Assembly: GCA_900544095.1 (NCBI GenBank) | Contig: UQTV01000005.1 | Span: forward strand, 62,001-126,000 | DNA: 64,000 nt | Reading direction: 5' to 3' | Source: an uncultured Collinsella sp. | GTDB taxonomy: Bacteria > Actinomycetota > Coriobacteriia > Coriobacteriales > Coriobacteriaceae | In this document: positions 25,296 to 33,831 of the stretch, in pieces | Layout of the letters: every line of letters starts with the position of its first letter | How positions within the stretch are numbered: position 1 is the stretch's first letter | The notes under the pieces: model-generated | Database searches by the model: none | What the model was told of the DNA's origin: nothing | Seen by the model: the letters and a program-made list of their open reading frames with translations, nothing else | Translations under genes and position numbers: made by a program

Positions 25296-27155
25296 TCACT
25301 GGGCGAATTGGCTGCGGTAGAGTTCGGCGTAGAAGCCACCTGCCGCTAGCAGCTCGTCGTGCGTGCCGCGCTCGATAATCTCGCCGTCGCGCATCACCAG
25401 AATGCAGTCGGCGTTGCGGATGGTGCTCAGGCGGTGCGCAACGACAAAGCTCGTGCGACCGGCCATGAGCTCGTCGAATGCCGCCTGCACCTGCAGCTCG
25501 GTACGCGTATCGATGCTCGACGTTGCCTCGTCCAGCAGCAAAATCGCCGGGTCGGTGAGCATGACGCGCGCGATGCACAGCAGCTGTTTTTGACCCTGGC
25601 TAAACGTGCCGCCGTCCTCGCCAATCACCGTGTCGTAGCCTTTCGGCAGCTGCACGATAAACTTGTGCGCATGCGCGCGTTTGGCCGCCTCGATAACCTG
25701 TTCGCGTGTGGCATCGGGACAACCGTAAGCGATGTTTTCCGCCACCGTGCCCTCAAACAGCCAAGTGTCCTGCAACACCATGCCAAAGGCACGGCGCAGG
25801 CTCGCGCGCGTGTAGTCACGCGAAGACCGGCCATCGACCATGATGCGACCGGCGTCGATATCGTAGAACCGCAGCAGCAAATTGATGAGCGTTGTCTTGC
25901 CACAGCCCGTAGGACCGACCAGGGCAAAGCGCATGCCGGGCTTGGCCTCGATGCAGATATCCTGCAGCAGCTTGCGATCGGGCACATAGCTAAAGTCCAC
26001 GTGCTCAAAGGTCACCTCACCCTGCGGGGCGGCAAGTTCAACGGCATCCGCCGCATCAGGCTCCTGCTCGCGGGCATCGAGCAGCGCAAACATGCGGCGC
26101 GCCGAGGCGTACGCGGTCTGAATCTGTGTAATAACGTTGGTAACCTCGTTGAACGGCTTGGTGTACTGGTTGGCGTAGGACAGGAAGATCTGCACGCCGC
26201 CCACCGTGAGCGCCGCAGGCACGCCCGTGATCACGCCCACGCAGCCGATCACAGCAACCACGGCATAGATGATGTTGTTGATAAAGCGCGTACCGGGATT
26301 GGAAAGCGAGCCCATAAACTGCGCGCGCTCACCTGCCGTATAGAGCTCGGCGTTAAGGGCATCGAAGCGCTGCTGAGCGTGCGGGCCGTAGGCGAAGGCG
26401 TCCACCAGCTTTTGCTCACCCACATACTCCTCGATATGACCGCCGAGCTGCCCTTGAATACGCTGCTGAGCCGTAAAGCTTTTGTTGGAGAGCTTGGCGA
26501 TGGCGCCAGCTGCAAAGATGGAAAGCGGCGTGACGAGCACCACCACGAGTGTCATGGCCAGGTTAATGGAGAGCATAAACGCAAGCGTGCCCACGATGGT
26601 GATGACGCCGGTAAAGAGCTGGGTAAAGCCCTGCAGCAGACCGTCGCCCACCTGATCGACGTCGTTGACCACGCGGCTCATAAGGTCGCCGTGGGCATGG
26701 CTGTCGACAAAGCTGAGCGGCATGCGGCTGAGCTTGTCGCTCGCCTCCACGCGCATGTCGCGCACCGTTTCGTAGGACAGGCGGTTGACGCAGTAGCCCT
26801 GCAGCCACTGAAAGGCCGCAGCACCCATCACGACAATCGCGAGTTTGGTAACGAGCGGCAGCAGCGCATCGAAGTCCACCTGCCCGGTGGCGACGATCAG
26901 GTCGATGCCCTCACCAATGAGGATGGGCGTGTAGAGCTGCAGAATCACCGAGATGGCGGCGCTCACAAACGACGCCGTAAACGAAATACGGTGCGGGCGA
27001 ACATAGCCCAGCAGGCGGCGCGTCACCGCGCCCACGGGATAGCGCTCGGGATCACCGGGTTGGCGCGGGCCGTCGCCCAGGTCGTTGAGCTTGTCGTTAC
27101 CGGACACATTGGCCGTCATCGTGGCGACCGAACCGGAAGAAGTATACGGATTCAT
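25296..27155 (-). CDS. ABC exporter subunit, canonical ATPase site (heterodimer partner 2)
   Basis: A 619-residue type IV ABC exporter half. Six membrane helices (about residues 50-340) are followed by the nucleotide-binding domain: Walker A GPTGCGKTT, signature FSQGQKQLL, Walker B ILLLDEATSSID and H-loop VVAHRLST. Catalytic Glu and His are present. The ATG overlaps the upstream gene's end (TAG/ATG adjacent) with GGAGGGC inside it, so the two halves are translated together. The partner has a degenerate ATP site, so they most likely form a heterodimeric multidrug or lipid exporter. Substrate unknown. Confidence 0.9.
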   Translation of the reverse strand: MNPYTSSGSVATMTANVSGNDKLNDLGDGPRQPGDPERYPVGAVTRRLLGYVRPHRISFTASFVSAAISVILQLYTPILIGEGIDLIVATGQVDFDALLPLVTKLAIVVMGAAAFQWLQGYCVNRLSYETVRDMRVEASDKLSRMPLSFVDSHAHGDLMSRVVNDVDQVGDGLLQGFTQLFTGVITIVGTLAFMLSINLAMTLVVVLVTPLSIFAAGAIAKLSNKSFTAQQRIQGQLGGHIEEYVGEQKLVDAFAYGPHAQQRFDALNAELYTAGERAQFMGSLSNPGTRFINNIIYAVVAVIGCVGVITGVPAALTVGGVQIFLSYANQYTKPFNEVTNVITQIQTAYASARRMFALLDAREQEPDAADAVELAAPQGEVTFEHVDFSYVPDRKLLQDICIEAKPGMRFALVGPTGCGKTTLINLLLRFYDIDAGRIMVDGRSSRDYTRASLRRAFGMVLQDTWLFEGTVAENIAYGCPDATREQVIEAAKRAHAHKFIVQLPKGYDTVIGEDGGTFSQGQKQLLCIARVMLTDPAILLLDEATSSIDTRTELQVQAAFDELMAGRTSFVVAHRLSTIRNADCILVMRDGEIIERGTHDELLAAGGFYAELYRSQFAQ

Positions 27156-29009
27156 CTAGCAGCCCTCCTTTGCGCAGACGGATGCGGGGACGGTTGGGGC
27201 AGACGCGGGCGCCGCACTCCCCTGCTGACCCTCGAGCTCCTCGCGGCGAAGCTGCGACTGGCAAATCTCGCGATAGAGTTGGCAGCTTACGTACAGCTCG
27301 TCGTGCGTACCCAGGCCCGCGACCGAGCCGTGGTCGAGCACGCAGATCATGTCGGCATCGCGAACGGTCGAGACGCGCTGGCTCACGATGACGGTCGTCA
27401 GCGGCAGCCCGCCCTCGGCGGCACCGCGCACGCTGCGCTCGCGAATGGCATGGCGAAGCGCCGCATCGGTCTTAAAGTCGAGCGCCGAGGCAGAGTCATC
27501 CATAATCAGAACCTGAGGCGAACCCACCAGGGCACGCGCGATGGTCAGGCGCTGGCGCTGGCCGCCGCTAAAGTTCTTGCCGCCCGCCTCGACCGGCGCG
27601 TCCAGACCCTGAGGTTTTTTGCGCACGAACTCGCTGGCCTGCGCCATGTCGAGCGCCGCCCAGAGCTCATCGTCGGTCGCCGACTCGTCACGCCAGGTCA
27701 GATTACTGCGGATCGTGCCGCTCACGAGCGATGCGCGTTGTGGGACGGTTGCAACCACATGGCGCAATTGGTCGAGCGGCCAAGCGCGCACGTCGGAACC
27801 CATCACGCTCACACTGCCGGTGCCCGCATCGTACAGGCGCGGGATAAGCGAGACGAGCGTAGACTTACCGCTGCCCGTACCGCCGATAATGCCAAGCGTC
27901 TTGCCCAGCGGCAGTTCCAGGGTCACATCGTTGACGGCATTTGCCGCGGCCGCGCCAAACGAAAAGCTCGCATGGCTCAAGCTCAGCGCGGAGACCGGAG
28001 CGGCATTGCCCATCGCGCCCGGCTTGGGCAGCGCGACCGGCTGGCTGCCCCCGTCGGTGATGCTCGGCTCACAATTGAGCACCTCGTTGATACGCGACGC
28101 GCTGGCGCTCGCCTTGGTAAAGACCACGACTAGGTTGGCAACGTACACGATGGAGGTCAGGGTCTGCGTCATGTAGTTGACGAACGCCATGACCTGACCC
28201 TGCGTAAGCTCGCCCACGTTGACCTGCATGCCGCCCACCCACAGGATGGAGCACACGCCCAGGTTCATCACAAGAAACGTGACGGGGTTGAGAATCGACG
28301 AGAGCTTGCCTACCGCGATGGCAGTATTGGCCTGGTCATCGGCGGCTTGGGCAAAGCGCTCACGCTCGTGATTTTCGCGCACAAAGGCGCGAACAACGCG
28401 GGCGCCCGAAAGCCCCTCGCGGCAGATAAGCGCGATGCGGTCGAGCTTTGCCTGCAGCTGCCTGTAATACGGAATGCAGCGCGCCATGACAAACCAAAAC
28501 ACCAGGCCGATGGCGGGCGTGCAAATCAAAAAGATCATGCCGAGCTTAAGGTCGATGGCAAGGGCCGCGCACATAGAGCCCACCGCCAAGAAGGGCCAGC
28601 GGATGAGCATGCGCACGCCCAACGCCACGGCAAGCTGCACCTGGTTGACGTCGTTGGTGATGCGGGTGATAAGCGACGGCGTGCCAAAGCGGTCGAGTTC
28701 GGCATAGCTCAGTTTGTTGATATGCTGGTAGAGCGCACCGCGAATGTCGGTGCCCATGCCCTGCGAGGTGAGCGCCGCCATCTTTTGGCAGACGAGCGTA
28801 AACGAGATGCCGATCACGGCCATGGCGGCAAGCACCATGCCGTAGTGGACGACGGCGTCCACGTCGTGCGAGCCAATGCCCTTATCGATCATCTGGGCAA
28901 TCACCAGCGGCGTCAGCAGGTCAAAGATCACTTCGATCAACTTGCACGCAGGGCCGATCACCATATATCGGCGAAACTTACCACCAAAACGCCTGAGCAA
29001 CTCAATCAT
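27156..29009 (-). CDS. ABC exporter subunit, degenerate ATPase site (heterodimer partner 1)
   Basis: A 617-residue ABC exporter half starting MIELLRRFGGKFRRY. Walker A is GIIGGTGSGKST and the signature FSGGQRQRL. Walker B reads VLIMDDSASALD with Asp in place of the catalytic Glu, and the H-loop reads IVSQRVST with Gln in place of His. This is the usual degenerate partner of a heterodimer. ATG 29009 is chosen because GGGAGCG precedes it; the frame is open up to 29066 but lacks a good site. It is the first gene of a two-gene operon. Confidence 0.9.
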   Translation of the reverse strand: MIELLRRFGGKFRRYMVIGPACKLIEVIFDLLTPLVIAQMIDKGIGSHDVDAVVHYGMVLAAMAVIGISFTLVCQKMAALTSQGMGTDIRGALYQHINKLSYAELDRFGTPSLITRITNDVNQVQLAVALGVRMLIRWPFLAVGSMCAALAIDLKLGMIFLICTPAIGLVFWFVMARCIPYYRQLQAKLDRIALICREGLSGARVVRAFVRENHERERFAQAADDQANTAIAVGKLSSILNPVTFLVMNLGVCSILWVGGMQVNVGELTQGQVMAFVNYMTQTLTSIVYVANLVVVFTKASASASRINEVLNCEPSITDGGSQPVALPKPGAMGNAAPVSALSLSHASFSFGAAAANAVNDVTLELPLGKTLGIIGGTGSGKSTLVSLIPRLYDAGTGSVSVMGSDVRAWPLDQLRHVVATVPQRASLVSGTIRSNLTWRDESATDDELWAALDMAQASEFVRKKPQGLDAPVEAGGKNFSGGQRQRLTIARALVGSPQVLIMDDSASALDFKTDAALRHAIRERSVRGAAEGGLPLTTVIVSQRVSTVRDADMICVLDHGSVAGLGTHDELYVSCQLYREICQSQLRREELEGQQGSAAPASAPTVPASVCAKEGC

Positions 29010-29157
29010 GTATAGGCGCTCCCTATCATCATCCACATTCAATTCGAACCATGATAGTACCGCCACCCCAAAAGAAGCGTAAACAACTCATCATTTCTAA
29101 CGGGATTCAGTTTTCAGAGGAGCATACGCGCACACCCAGCCAGTGGCGGGCCAATCG

Positions 29158-29186
29158 CTTGGTATACTTACATTAGTGCTACCAAG
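29158..29186 (+). promoter_or_regulatory. Promoter -10 box overlapped by an inverted repeat, upstream of coiled-coil wall protein
   Basis: TATACT (29163-29168) is a plausible -10 box about 50 bp before the start codon. The arms CTTGGTA (29158-29164) and TACCAAG (29180-29186) with a 15-bp spacer overlap it, a layout suited to a repressor. Confidence 0.4.
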
Positions 29187-29218
29187 TTAGTCGCCGACCC
29201 TTGAAATGAGGTGCCGAG

Positions 29219-30211
29219 ATGAACGACATTCTCGCAAGAAGTGCAAGACGAGCAACTGTGGGCATCGCCCTTTCCGCGGCACTTGTCGCGGGAATCGCCC
29301 CCGCAACGGCGATCGCGGCAGAAACCAGCTCCCCCACCGGTGCAGTTGCCTTGCAGACGGAAGACGCGGCCGCCGCAAAGGAAAAAGCGTATGCAGCCAT
29401 GCAGGAAGCGCTCAAAAACCTCGAGGCCGCAAAAGACGCCGCAGGTCCTGAGATATTAGAGACTATCGAGCATGTGATTACCGATTTGCAATCGCTCCGC
29501 GACAGGATGCTGAAGGAAGCCGACGACTCAAGGGGACCTCTTCTTTACCTACAAGCGAACGTCGATGCAGCCCAAGCCAAATACGATGAGGCCCACGACC
29601 GGACAAGCGGCCTTCAGGCAGAATTAAATAAGGCAATCGACGACGGAGCTTCTAACGAAACTATTAAGCAGTTGCAAAGTGAGATCATGTCGGCAGAAAG
29701 GCGAGAAAAATCTTGTGAAGATGATCTTCACCGCTGCCAACGCCGGCTCGAAAGCCAGGAAAGTGTCGTCGCGAAGTTCGAAGCCAATGCGGAAAAATGT
29801 CAAACCGATATCGACGAAGAGACAGCCAAGCGAGATGCGCTCCTCGACAATTTGAAAAAAGCGCAAACGGCCTATGACGACGCCTGCAAGGCATACGAAG
29901 AGGCAAAGGCCGCGGCAGACAAGGCCACCTCGCCCGAGATAACGCAACCGACCGAGACGACGTCTCCCTCCAACTCGACGCAACCGACCGAGACGACGCA
30001 GCCCACCGGCTCGTCCGCAACCGGTAAAGACACCTCGCCAAACTCCACCAAGCAGGCGAACTCGAGCAGCGGCAAACAAGCAGATACGACCGCCGACAAG
30101 CTCGCGAACACGGGCGACACAACACCGAGCGCAATCGCACTCGCGGCAATCGCCGCCGCAGGCCTCGGAATAACCGCCACAGCCACACGCCGCATCAGGA
30201 ACTCAAAATAG
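29219..30211 (+). CDS. Wall-anchored coiled-coil surface protein with LAxTG sorting signal
   Basis: A 330-residue protein. The Sec signal peptide is about residues 1-36, ending ATAIAAETS. Residues about 50-240 are Ala/Glu/Lys-rich with heptad-like spacing, predicted coiled coil. A Thr/Ser/Pro-rich stalk with two TQPTETT-type repeats (about 245-290) follows. The C-terminus is KLANTGDTTPSAIAL, a hydrophobic helix and TRRIRNSK. LANTG fits the LAxTG sorting motif. GAGGTGCCGAG precedes the ATG. It is monocistronic with its own terminator. Probably a wall-attached stalk protein; the ligand is unknown. Confidence 0.8.
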   Translation: MNDILARSARRATVGIALSAALVAGIAPATAIAAETSSPTGAVALQTEDAAAAKEKAYAAMQEALKNLEAAKDAAGPEILETIEHVITDLQSLRDRMLKEADDSRGPLLYLQANVDAAQAKYDEAHDRTSGLQAELNKAIDDGASNETIKQLQSEIMSAERREKSCEDDLHRCQRRLESQESVVAKFEANAEKCQTDIDEETAKRDALLDNLKKAQTAYDDACKAYEEAKAAADKATSPEITQPTETTSPSNSTQPTETTQPTGSSATGKDTSPNSTKQANSSSGKQADTTADKLANTGDTTPSAIALAAIAAAGLGITATATRRIRNSK

Positions 30212-30256
30212 CCGCCAGCGGTTATTGTCTTCGCCAATCCACAAGCCCAGAGACAA

Positions 30257-30296
30257 AAAGAGGCCTGTTTCCCCACCTAGGGAAACGGGCCTCTTT
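30257..30296 (+). terminator. Terminator after the coiled-coil wall protein
   Basis: The arms AAAGAGGCCTGTTTCCC and GGGAAACGGGCCTCTTT form a 17-bp stem with one wobble pair. The T-run is short on the plus strand. Confidence 0.75.
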
Positions 30297-30431
30297 AACT
30301 ACAAAAATACAAGCAACAGCACCGCCGCCTCTTGAACCACGTAGCCATCAATGCCCAAACAACGCCAACGAGCAGCAAAAGACACGGGATTAAATTATTC
30401 AGATAAATGTGACCCTTCAGGTGGTTTTGGT

Positions 30432-30538
30432 CGGCTACCCGCGAGTGCCGGCAGGGCGCTTGGTAGTCGAGCGATCCCGCAGGCAAAGCCGAGGACCAGC
30501 GAGACACCAAGCGCCCTGCCGGCACTCGCGGGTAGCCG
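30432..30538. repeat. Perfect 33-bp inverted repeat (107-bp hairpin) next to SRP RNA
   Basis: The arms 30432-30464 (beginning CGGCTACCCGCGAGTGCC) and 30506-30538 are exact complements, with a 41-nt loop. It lies directly downstream of the SRP RNA gene. It looks like a mobile palindrome or structured RNA; I see no coding potential. The gap 30297-30431 shows nothing else. Confidence 0.8.
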
Positions 30539-30545
30539 CGGCACC

Positions 30546-30669
30546 AAAAAGCGCCTGCGCACTCGATGGATTCGGATGCCCGACAGAGGCTCCTTATGGC
30601 TGCTTCCTTCCGGACCTGACCAGATTCGGAACATGTCGTCATCCGAACCCATCGAACGCGCTAGGCGCT
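30546..30669 (-). ncRNA. ffs: Signal recognition particle RNA (small bacterial 4.5S type)
   Basis: The minus strand contains GTCAGGTCCGGAAGGAAGCA followed by GCC, the conserved SRP domain IV apical loop. Flanking segments pair: CGATGGGTTCGGATG with CATCCGAATCCATCG, and GCGCCTAGCGC with GCGCAGGCGC. A T-run follows at 30546-30550. The length (about 120 nt) fits the small bacterial type without an Alu domain. It binds Ffh and guides membrane-protein targeting. The promoter is at 30676-30704. The ends are set by the stem and T-run, so are accurate to a few bases. Confidence 0.95.
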
Positions 30670-30675
30670 CGGTAT

Positions 30676-30704
30676 ATCTTACCCGCTCCCGCCCGATGGG
30701 GCAA
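30676..30704 (-). promoter_or_regulatory. Promoter of the SRP RNA gene
   Basis: On the minus strand, -35 TTGCCC (30699-30704) and -10 TAAGAT (30676-30681) are 17 bp apart, and the RNA 5' stem starts about 7 nt later. Confidence 0.75.
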
Positions 30705-30712
30705 GACAGCTA

Positions 30713-30796
30713 ATTTGGGACGGGGCTTTTTTGACTACTTTTTGACTGGTGGGGCATCAGGGTGGCGAAAGTAGTCAAGGAGGCCCCGTCCTAAAT
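30713..30796. repeat. Long hairpin repeat (84 bp) upstream of the SRP RNA promoter
   Basis: The outer arms ATTTGGGACGGGGC (30713-30726) and GCCCCGTCCTAAAT (30783-30796) pair with one G-T. The inner arms TGACTACTTT and AAAGTAGTCA pair perfectly (30732-30741, 30768-30777). Not similar to the other families in the window. Confidence 0.65.
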
Positions 30797-30813
30797 AGAC
30801 TGATCTGGTGCTG

Positions 30814-30975
30814 TGCCACGAAAAGGGCCCATCTACTACGTTTAGGTCGCAGGGGTCGACCATAGCCGACTTTTTCGAAAATCGGCAAGCTTTCTACCTG
30901 CGGTTTTGTTTTTGCAAATTCCGGGATGGTCGAGGGTGGCCGGCTTAACGTAGTAGATGGTCGCATTTCGTGGCA
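30814..30975. repeat. Long hairpin repeat (162 bp)
   Basis: The outer arms TGCCACGAAA/TTTCGTGGCA and inner arms CCATCTACTACGTT/AACGTAGTAGATGG pair, with partly matching interior (GACCATAGCCG / CGGCCACCC region). No coding potential. It lies in the gene-free stretch 30212-31109. Confidence 0.65.
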
Positions 30976-31026
30976 AACGGTCCGACCCAAGACCCAAGGC
31001 AGCCAACCTCGAATGGCCATTCTCAA

Positions 31027-31093
31027 AGTTGCGGTGGAATACGGACTGAATTGGCCCCTTAAAGGCAAAAACACTCCGTATTCCACCGCAACT
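31027..31093. repeat. Nested long-hairpin repeat, copy 2 (family R1)
   Basis: Same outer arms as 5759-5825 (AGTTGCGGTGGAATACGGA and complement), with an inner TTGGCC/GGCAA stem in place of TTGCCT/AGGCAA. It ends 16 bp from the stop codon of the TadA-glycerate kinase gene. Confidence 0.7.
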
Positions 31094-31109
31094 TATAGGG
31101 AGATAGGCC

Positions 31110-32891
31110 TTAGAGGCGAGCGAGGTCATAGGCTTGTGCGGCTGACTCGCCGGCGCAGATAAGGTTGGCTGTGGCTTCTTGCGGATCGAGTGCCCGCTCC
31201 AGGTCCACGGGCTTGCGACAGATCGGCAGGACAAGGTCGATGCCCTGCTCGTACACCGCATCCAGGTTGTCGGCACGACCGCCCACGACGGCAACAACCG
31301 GCTTGCCATATCGCTTGGCACGGCGGGCCACGCCCACCGGCGCCTTGCCGGCGGCGGATTGCTCGTCCATATTGCCCTCGCCCGTTATGACCAGGTCGAC
31401 ATCGCGTACACGCTCGTCAAACCCCACGAGATCGAGCACTGTCTCCACGCCCGAACGCAACTCGGCACCGAGCGCCAGCAGCGCGGCGCCCAGGCCGCCG
31501 GCGGCACCGGCACCGGGCACGCCGAGCACCGAGCCGAACGTCCGTGCACCCTCGGGCACGCGCAGCAGCCCCTGGGCCCGAGCCTCGACAATTGCCGTAT
31601 CGAGCAGACGACCGTAGCCGACCATCCAACTGTCGCACCTGCTCAGCGCCTCGGCGTCACCCGTCGGCAAGCCTTTCTGCCCACCAAACACCGCCAATGC
31701 GCCCCGACGCCCCACGAGCGGATTCTCGACATCCGAAAGCACAACGATACGAGCGTCATCCAAAGCCTGAAGCGCTAGCGCCAAATCAACGCTCGCCACC
31801 TGCTCAAGGCCTGCAAGACCGGGGGCGATATCGCAGCCCCGATCATCGACCACACGCGCGCCCAGCGCCTGCAGCATGCCGGCGCCACCGTCGTTGGTGG
31901 CACTGCCGCCCAGACCAATATAGATAGTCTTTGCCCCAGCACGGACTGCGCGAAGCATGAGCTCGCCCACGCCATAGGTCGAAGCCGCCAACGCCGCCGA
32001 CTCCGTACAGGGCGAATACCCAATACCCGCCGCCTCGGCCATCTCAATAACAGCCGACTCGCGCCCGCCGTCAACCAGTAACCGTGCGGGCACACGATCG
32101 CCCAAGGGGCCCGCAACCTCGCAGGTCGCAAGTTCACCACCGCACGCGGCAACGGCATCGAGCGTCCCCTCGCCACCATCTGCCAGCAGCAATGTGCACA
32201 CCTCGGCATCGGGCCAAACGCGGCGTACGCCTTCGGCAACGGCCTCCTCTGCCCGCGCACTCGACACGCTACCCTTAAAGGAGTCGATCGCCAGCAGCAC
32301 ACGGCGGGGCCGGCGGCACGCAGGACCAAAGTCAACCGCCGTGTCAGTATCCTCACCGGCACCTGCAAGTGCTGCGGCGTGAGCGGCGTGTGCTTCAAGA
32401 TCGGCCCCACAACCGCAGCCAGCACCATCGGTGCCACGCAGCCTACTAAAATAGCTGCTCAACACCTCACGACACTCGTCTGCCAGCACGCCGGCGGTCA
32501 CGTTAAACCGATGATTCAGGCGCGAATCGGCATTCAGGTCATACAGCGAACCCAGAGCGCCCGCCTTGGCATCAGCCGCGCCATACACGCAGCGTCCTAC
32601 GCGCGCGTTAACCATAAGCCCCGCACACATGCAGCAGGGCTCGAGCGTCACGTAGACCGTACAGTCGGAAAGGCGCCAGCGACCGAGCGACCGAGCGGCA
32701 GCGCACAGGGCCGCGAACTCTGCATGCGCCGAAGGGTCCTGATCGAGCTCACGACGATTATGCGCCCGCGCGACAATCTCACCCGCGCGCACCACCACAG
32801 CGCCAATGGGCACCTCGCCCACCGCCGCGGCGGCGCGCGCCTCCGCCAACGCCTCGCGCATGAACTTCTCGTCGATTTCGGTGCTCGTCAT
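31110..32891 (-). CDS. Fusion: tRNA adenosine deaminase (TadA) + glycerate kinase (GlxK/GarK)
   Basis: A single 593-residue frame. Residues 1-152 are TadA: zinc/active-site H56-A57-E58 (SAHAEF) and C86/C89 (EPCCMC). TadA makes inosine-34 in tRNA-Arg(ACG). After an Ala/Gly-rich linker (about 153-195), residues 196-593 form a glycerate 2-kinase: VLLAIDSFKGS, LLADGGEGT, GLGGSATNDGGAG, SDVENPL and VITGEGNMDEQ. Both domains look complete with no frameshift. ATG 32891 has GGGAAGG upstream; an in-frame upstream start at 32942 overlaps the promoter zone. Fusing a tRNA editing enzyme to a carbon-metabolism kinase is unusual. The tRNA-Ser gene lies just upstream on the other strand. Confidence 0.88.
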   Translation of the reverse strand: MTSTEIDEKFMREALAEARAAAAVGEVPIGAVVVRAGEIVARAHNRRELDQDPSAHAEFAALCAAARSLGRWRLSDCTVYVTLEPCCMCAGLMVNARVGRCVYGAADAKAGALGSLYDLNADSRLNHRFNVTAGVLADECREVLSSYFSRLRGTDGAGCGCGADLEAHAAHAAALAGAGEDTDTAVDFGPACRRPRRVLLAIDSFKGSVSSARAEEAVAEGVRRVWPDAEVCTLLLADGGEGTLDAVAACGGELATCEVAGPLGDRVPARLLVDGGRESAVIEMAEAAGIGYSPCTESAALAASTYGVGELMLRAVRAGAKTIYIGLGGSATNDGGAGMLQALGARVVDDRGCDIAPGLAGLEQVASVDLALALQALDDARIVVLSDVENPLVGRRGALAVFGGQKGLPTGDAEALSRCDSWMVGYGRLLDTAIVEARAQGLLRVPEGARTFGSVLGVPGAGAAGGLGAALLALGAELRSGVETVLDLVGFDERVRDVDLVITGEGNMDEQSAAGKAPVGVARRAKRYGKPVVAVVGGRADNLDAVYEQGIDLVLPICRKPVDLERALDPQEATANLICAGESAAQAYDLARL

Positions 32892-32942
32892 CGTTCGCCT
32901 TCCCTGTTGCAAATTCAAAACGATGCTATCATTACGACTCAC

Positions 32943-33032
32943 GGAGAGATGGCAGAGCGGTTGAATGCGGCGGTCTTGAAAACCGTTGAGCGCGAGAGCG
33001 TTCCGGGGGTTCGAATCCCCCTCTCTCCGCCA
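32943..33032 (+). tRNA. tRNA-Ser (anticodon TGA)
   Basis: A 90-nt cloverleaf. The acceptor GGAGAGA pairs with TCTCTCC, discriminator G, and CCA is encoded (33030-33032). The anticodon loop reads CTTGAAA (TGA), reading UCA/UCG-type serine codons. The long variable arm (GAGCGCGAGAGCGTTC) and the T-loop GGTTCGAATCC are typical of tRNA-Ser. It lies between divergent tadA-glxK and convergent tetR genes. Confidence 0.97.
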
Positions 33033-33035
33033 CTT

Positions 33036-33620
33036 TTAATGATGCACCGGCGTCATGGTTCGCTCGAACAGTGCATCGACCACGTCGGCTATCTCAGGTC
33101 GACGCTCAAGATCGTGGCCCGATTCCCACCATATCGTGAAAAGTCGAATAATACCGCCGGCGACAAACTCAGACGTCGTCTCGAGTGACACGGGGGCCAG
33201 GGCATCCTCGGCAAGCACGTTCATCACACGCTCGCGGATGGAGCGGGCAATGCGGTCGCAAATAACGTTTGTCAGCATGCCCGACATGCTGCTTGCCAAA
33301 ATGTTATCCATGAGCTGCTCGTGCGCCAGAATCAAATCCATGGCATCGTCCAAAATCGCGTGCCGAAGCGCGCGCACGTCCTCGGCAGACACTGCGCCGG
33401 CCTCATCGGGCTGTTTTTGCGGCAAACCCGACATAAGCTCATCGATATAAAAGGCAAAGTAATCGTTCTTGTCGCGAAAGTGCTTGTAGAACGTCGTGCG
33501 GCGAATCATGGCGCGGTCGCACAGCATGGCAACCGTCAGGTCCTCAAAACGATGCTCCTCGAGAAGTTCGGTGAAGGCATCGAACAGGGCGCGGTAGGTT
33601 TTCTTAATGCGAAGGTCCAC
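33036..33620 (-). CDS. TetR family transcriptional regulator
   Basis: About 194 residues. The N-terminal HTH (DLRIKKTYRALFDAFTELL and TTFYKHFRDKNDYFAF) is typical of the DhaS-like TetR group. A variable C-terminal ligand domain contains AMDLILAHEQLMDNIL. GTG 33620 is chosen because GAGGATGG lies 8 bp upstream and the family usually starts just before DLRI. An ATG four codons earlier has no properly spaced site. The gene ends 4 bp from the tRNA-Ser gene and is divergent from lemA. The target is unknown; lemA or itself are possible. Confidence 0.85.
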   Translation of the reverse strand: MDLRIKKTYRALFDAFTELLEEHRFEDLTVAMLCDRAMIRRTTFYKHFRDKNDYFAFYIDELMSGLPQKQPDEAGAVSAEDVRALRHAILDDAMDLILAHEQLMDNILASSMSGMLTNVICDRIARSIRERVMNVLAEDALAPVSLETTSEFVAGGIIRLFTIWWESGHDLERRPEIADVVDALFERTMTPVHH

Positions 33621-33831
33621 TGATATCGCCATCCTCAGGGCAAAGACAACACTCGACAATCTGTCGCATATCTTACACCTGTACCTCGCGCGCTTTGTCC
33701 CGGTACCAACCCCACCGAAAACATAACGCTTACCGGAAAGTTCGGCACGGCAAAACGTTGCGGGTATACTAGTAGCGTTATACCAACGGCAGCTGGCGCA
33801 TGCCGCCGCGGCCATTCGAAACGGAGACATC

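Noticed and set aside
25359..28133. 924-codon open frame on the plus strand
   Set aside because: Antisense to the ABC exporter pair; no recognisable domains, His/Arg-rich composition typical of shadow frames.
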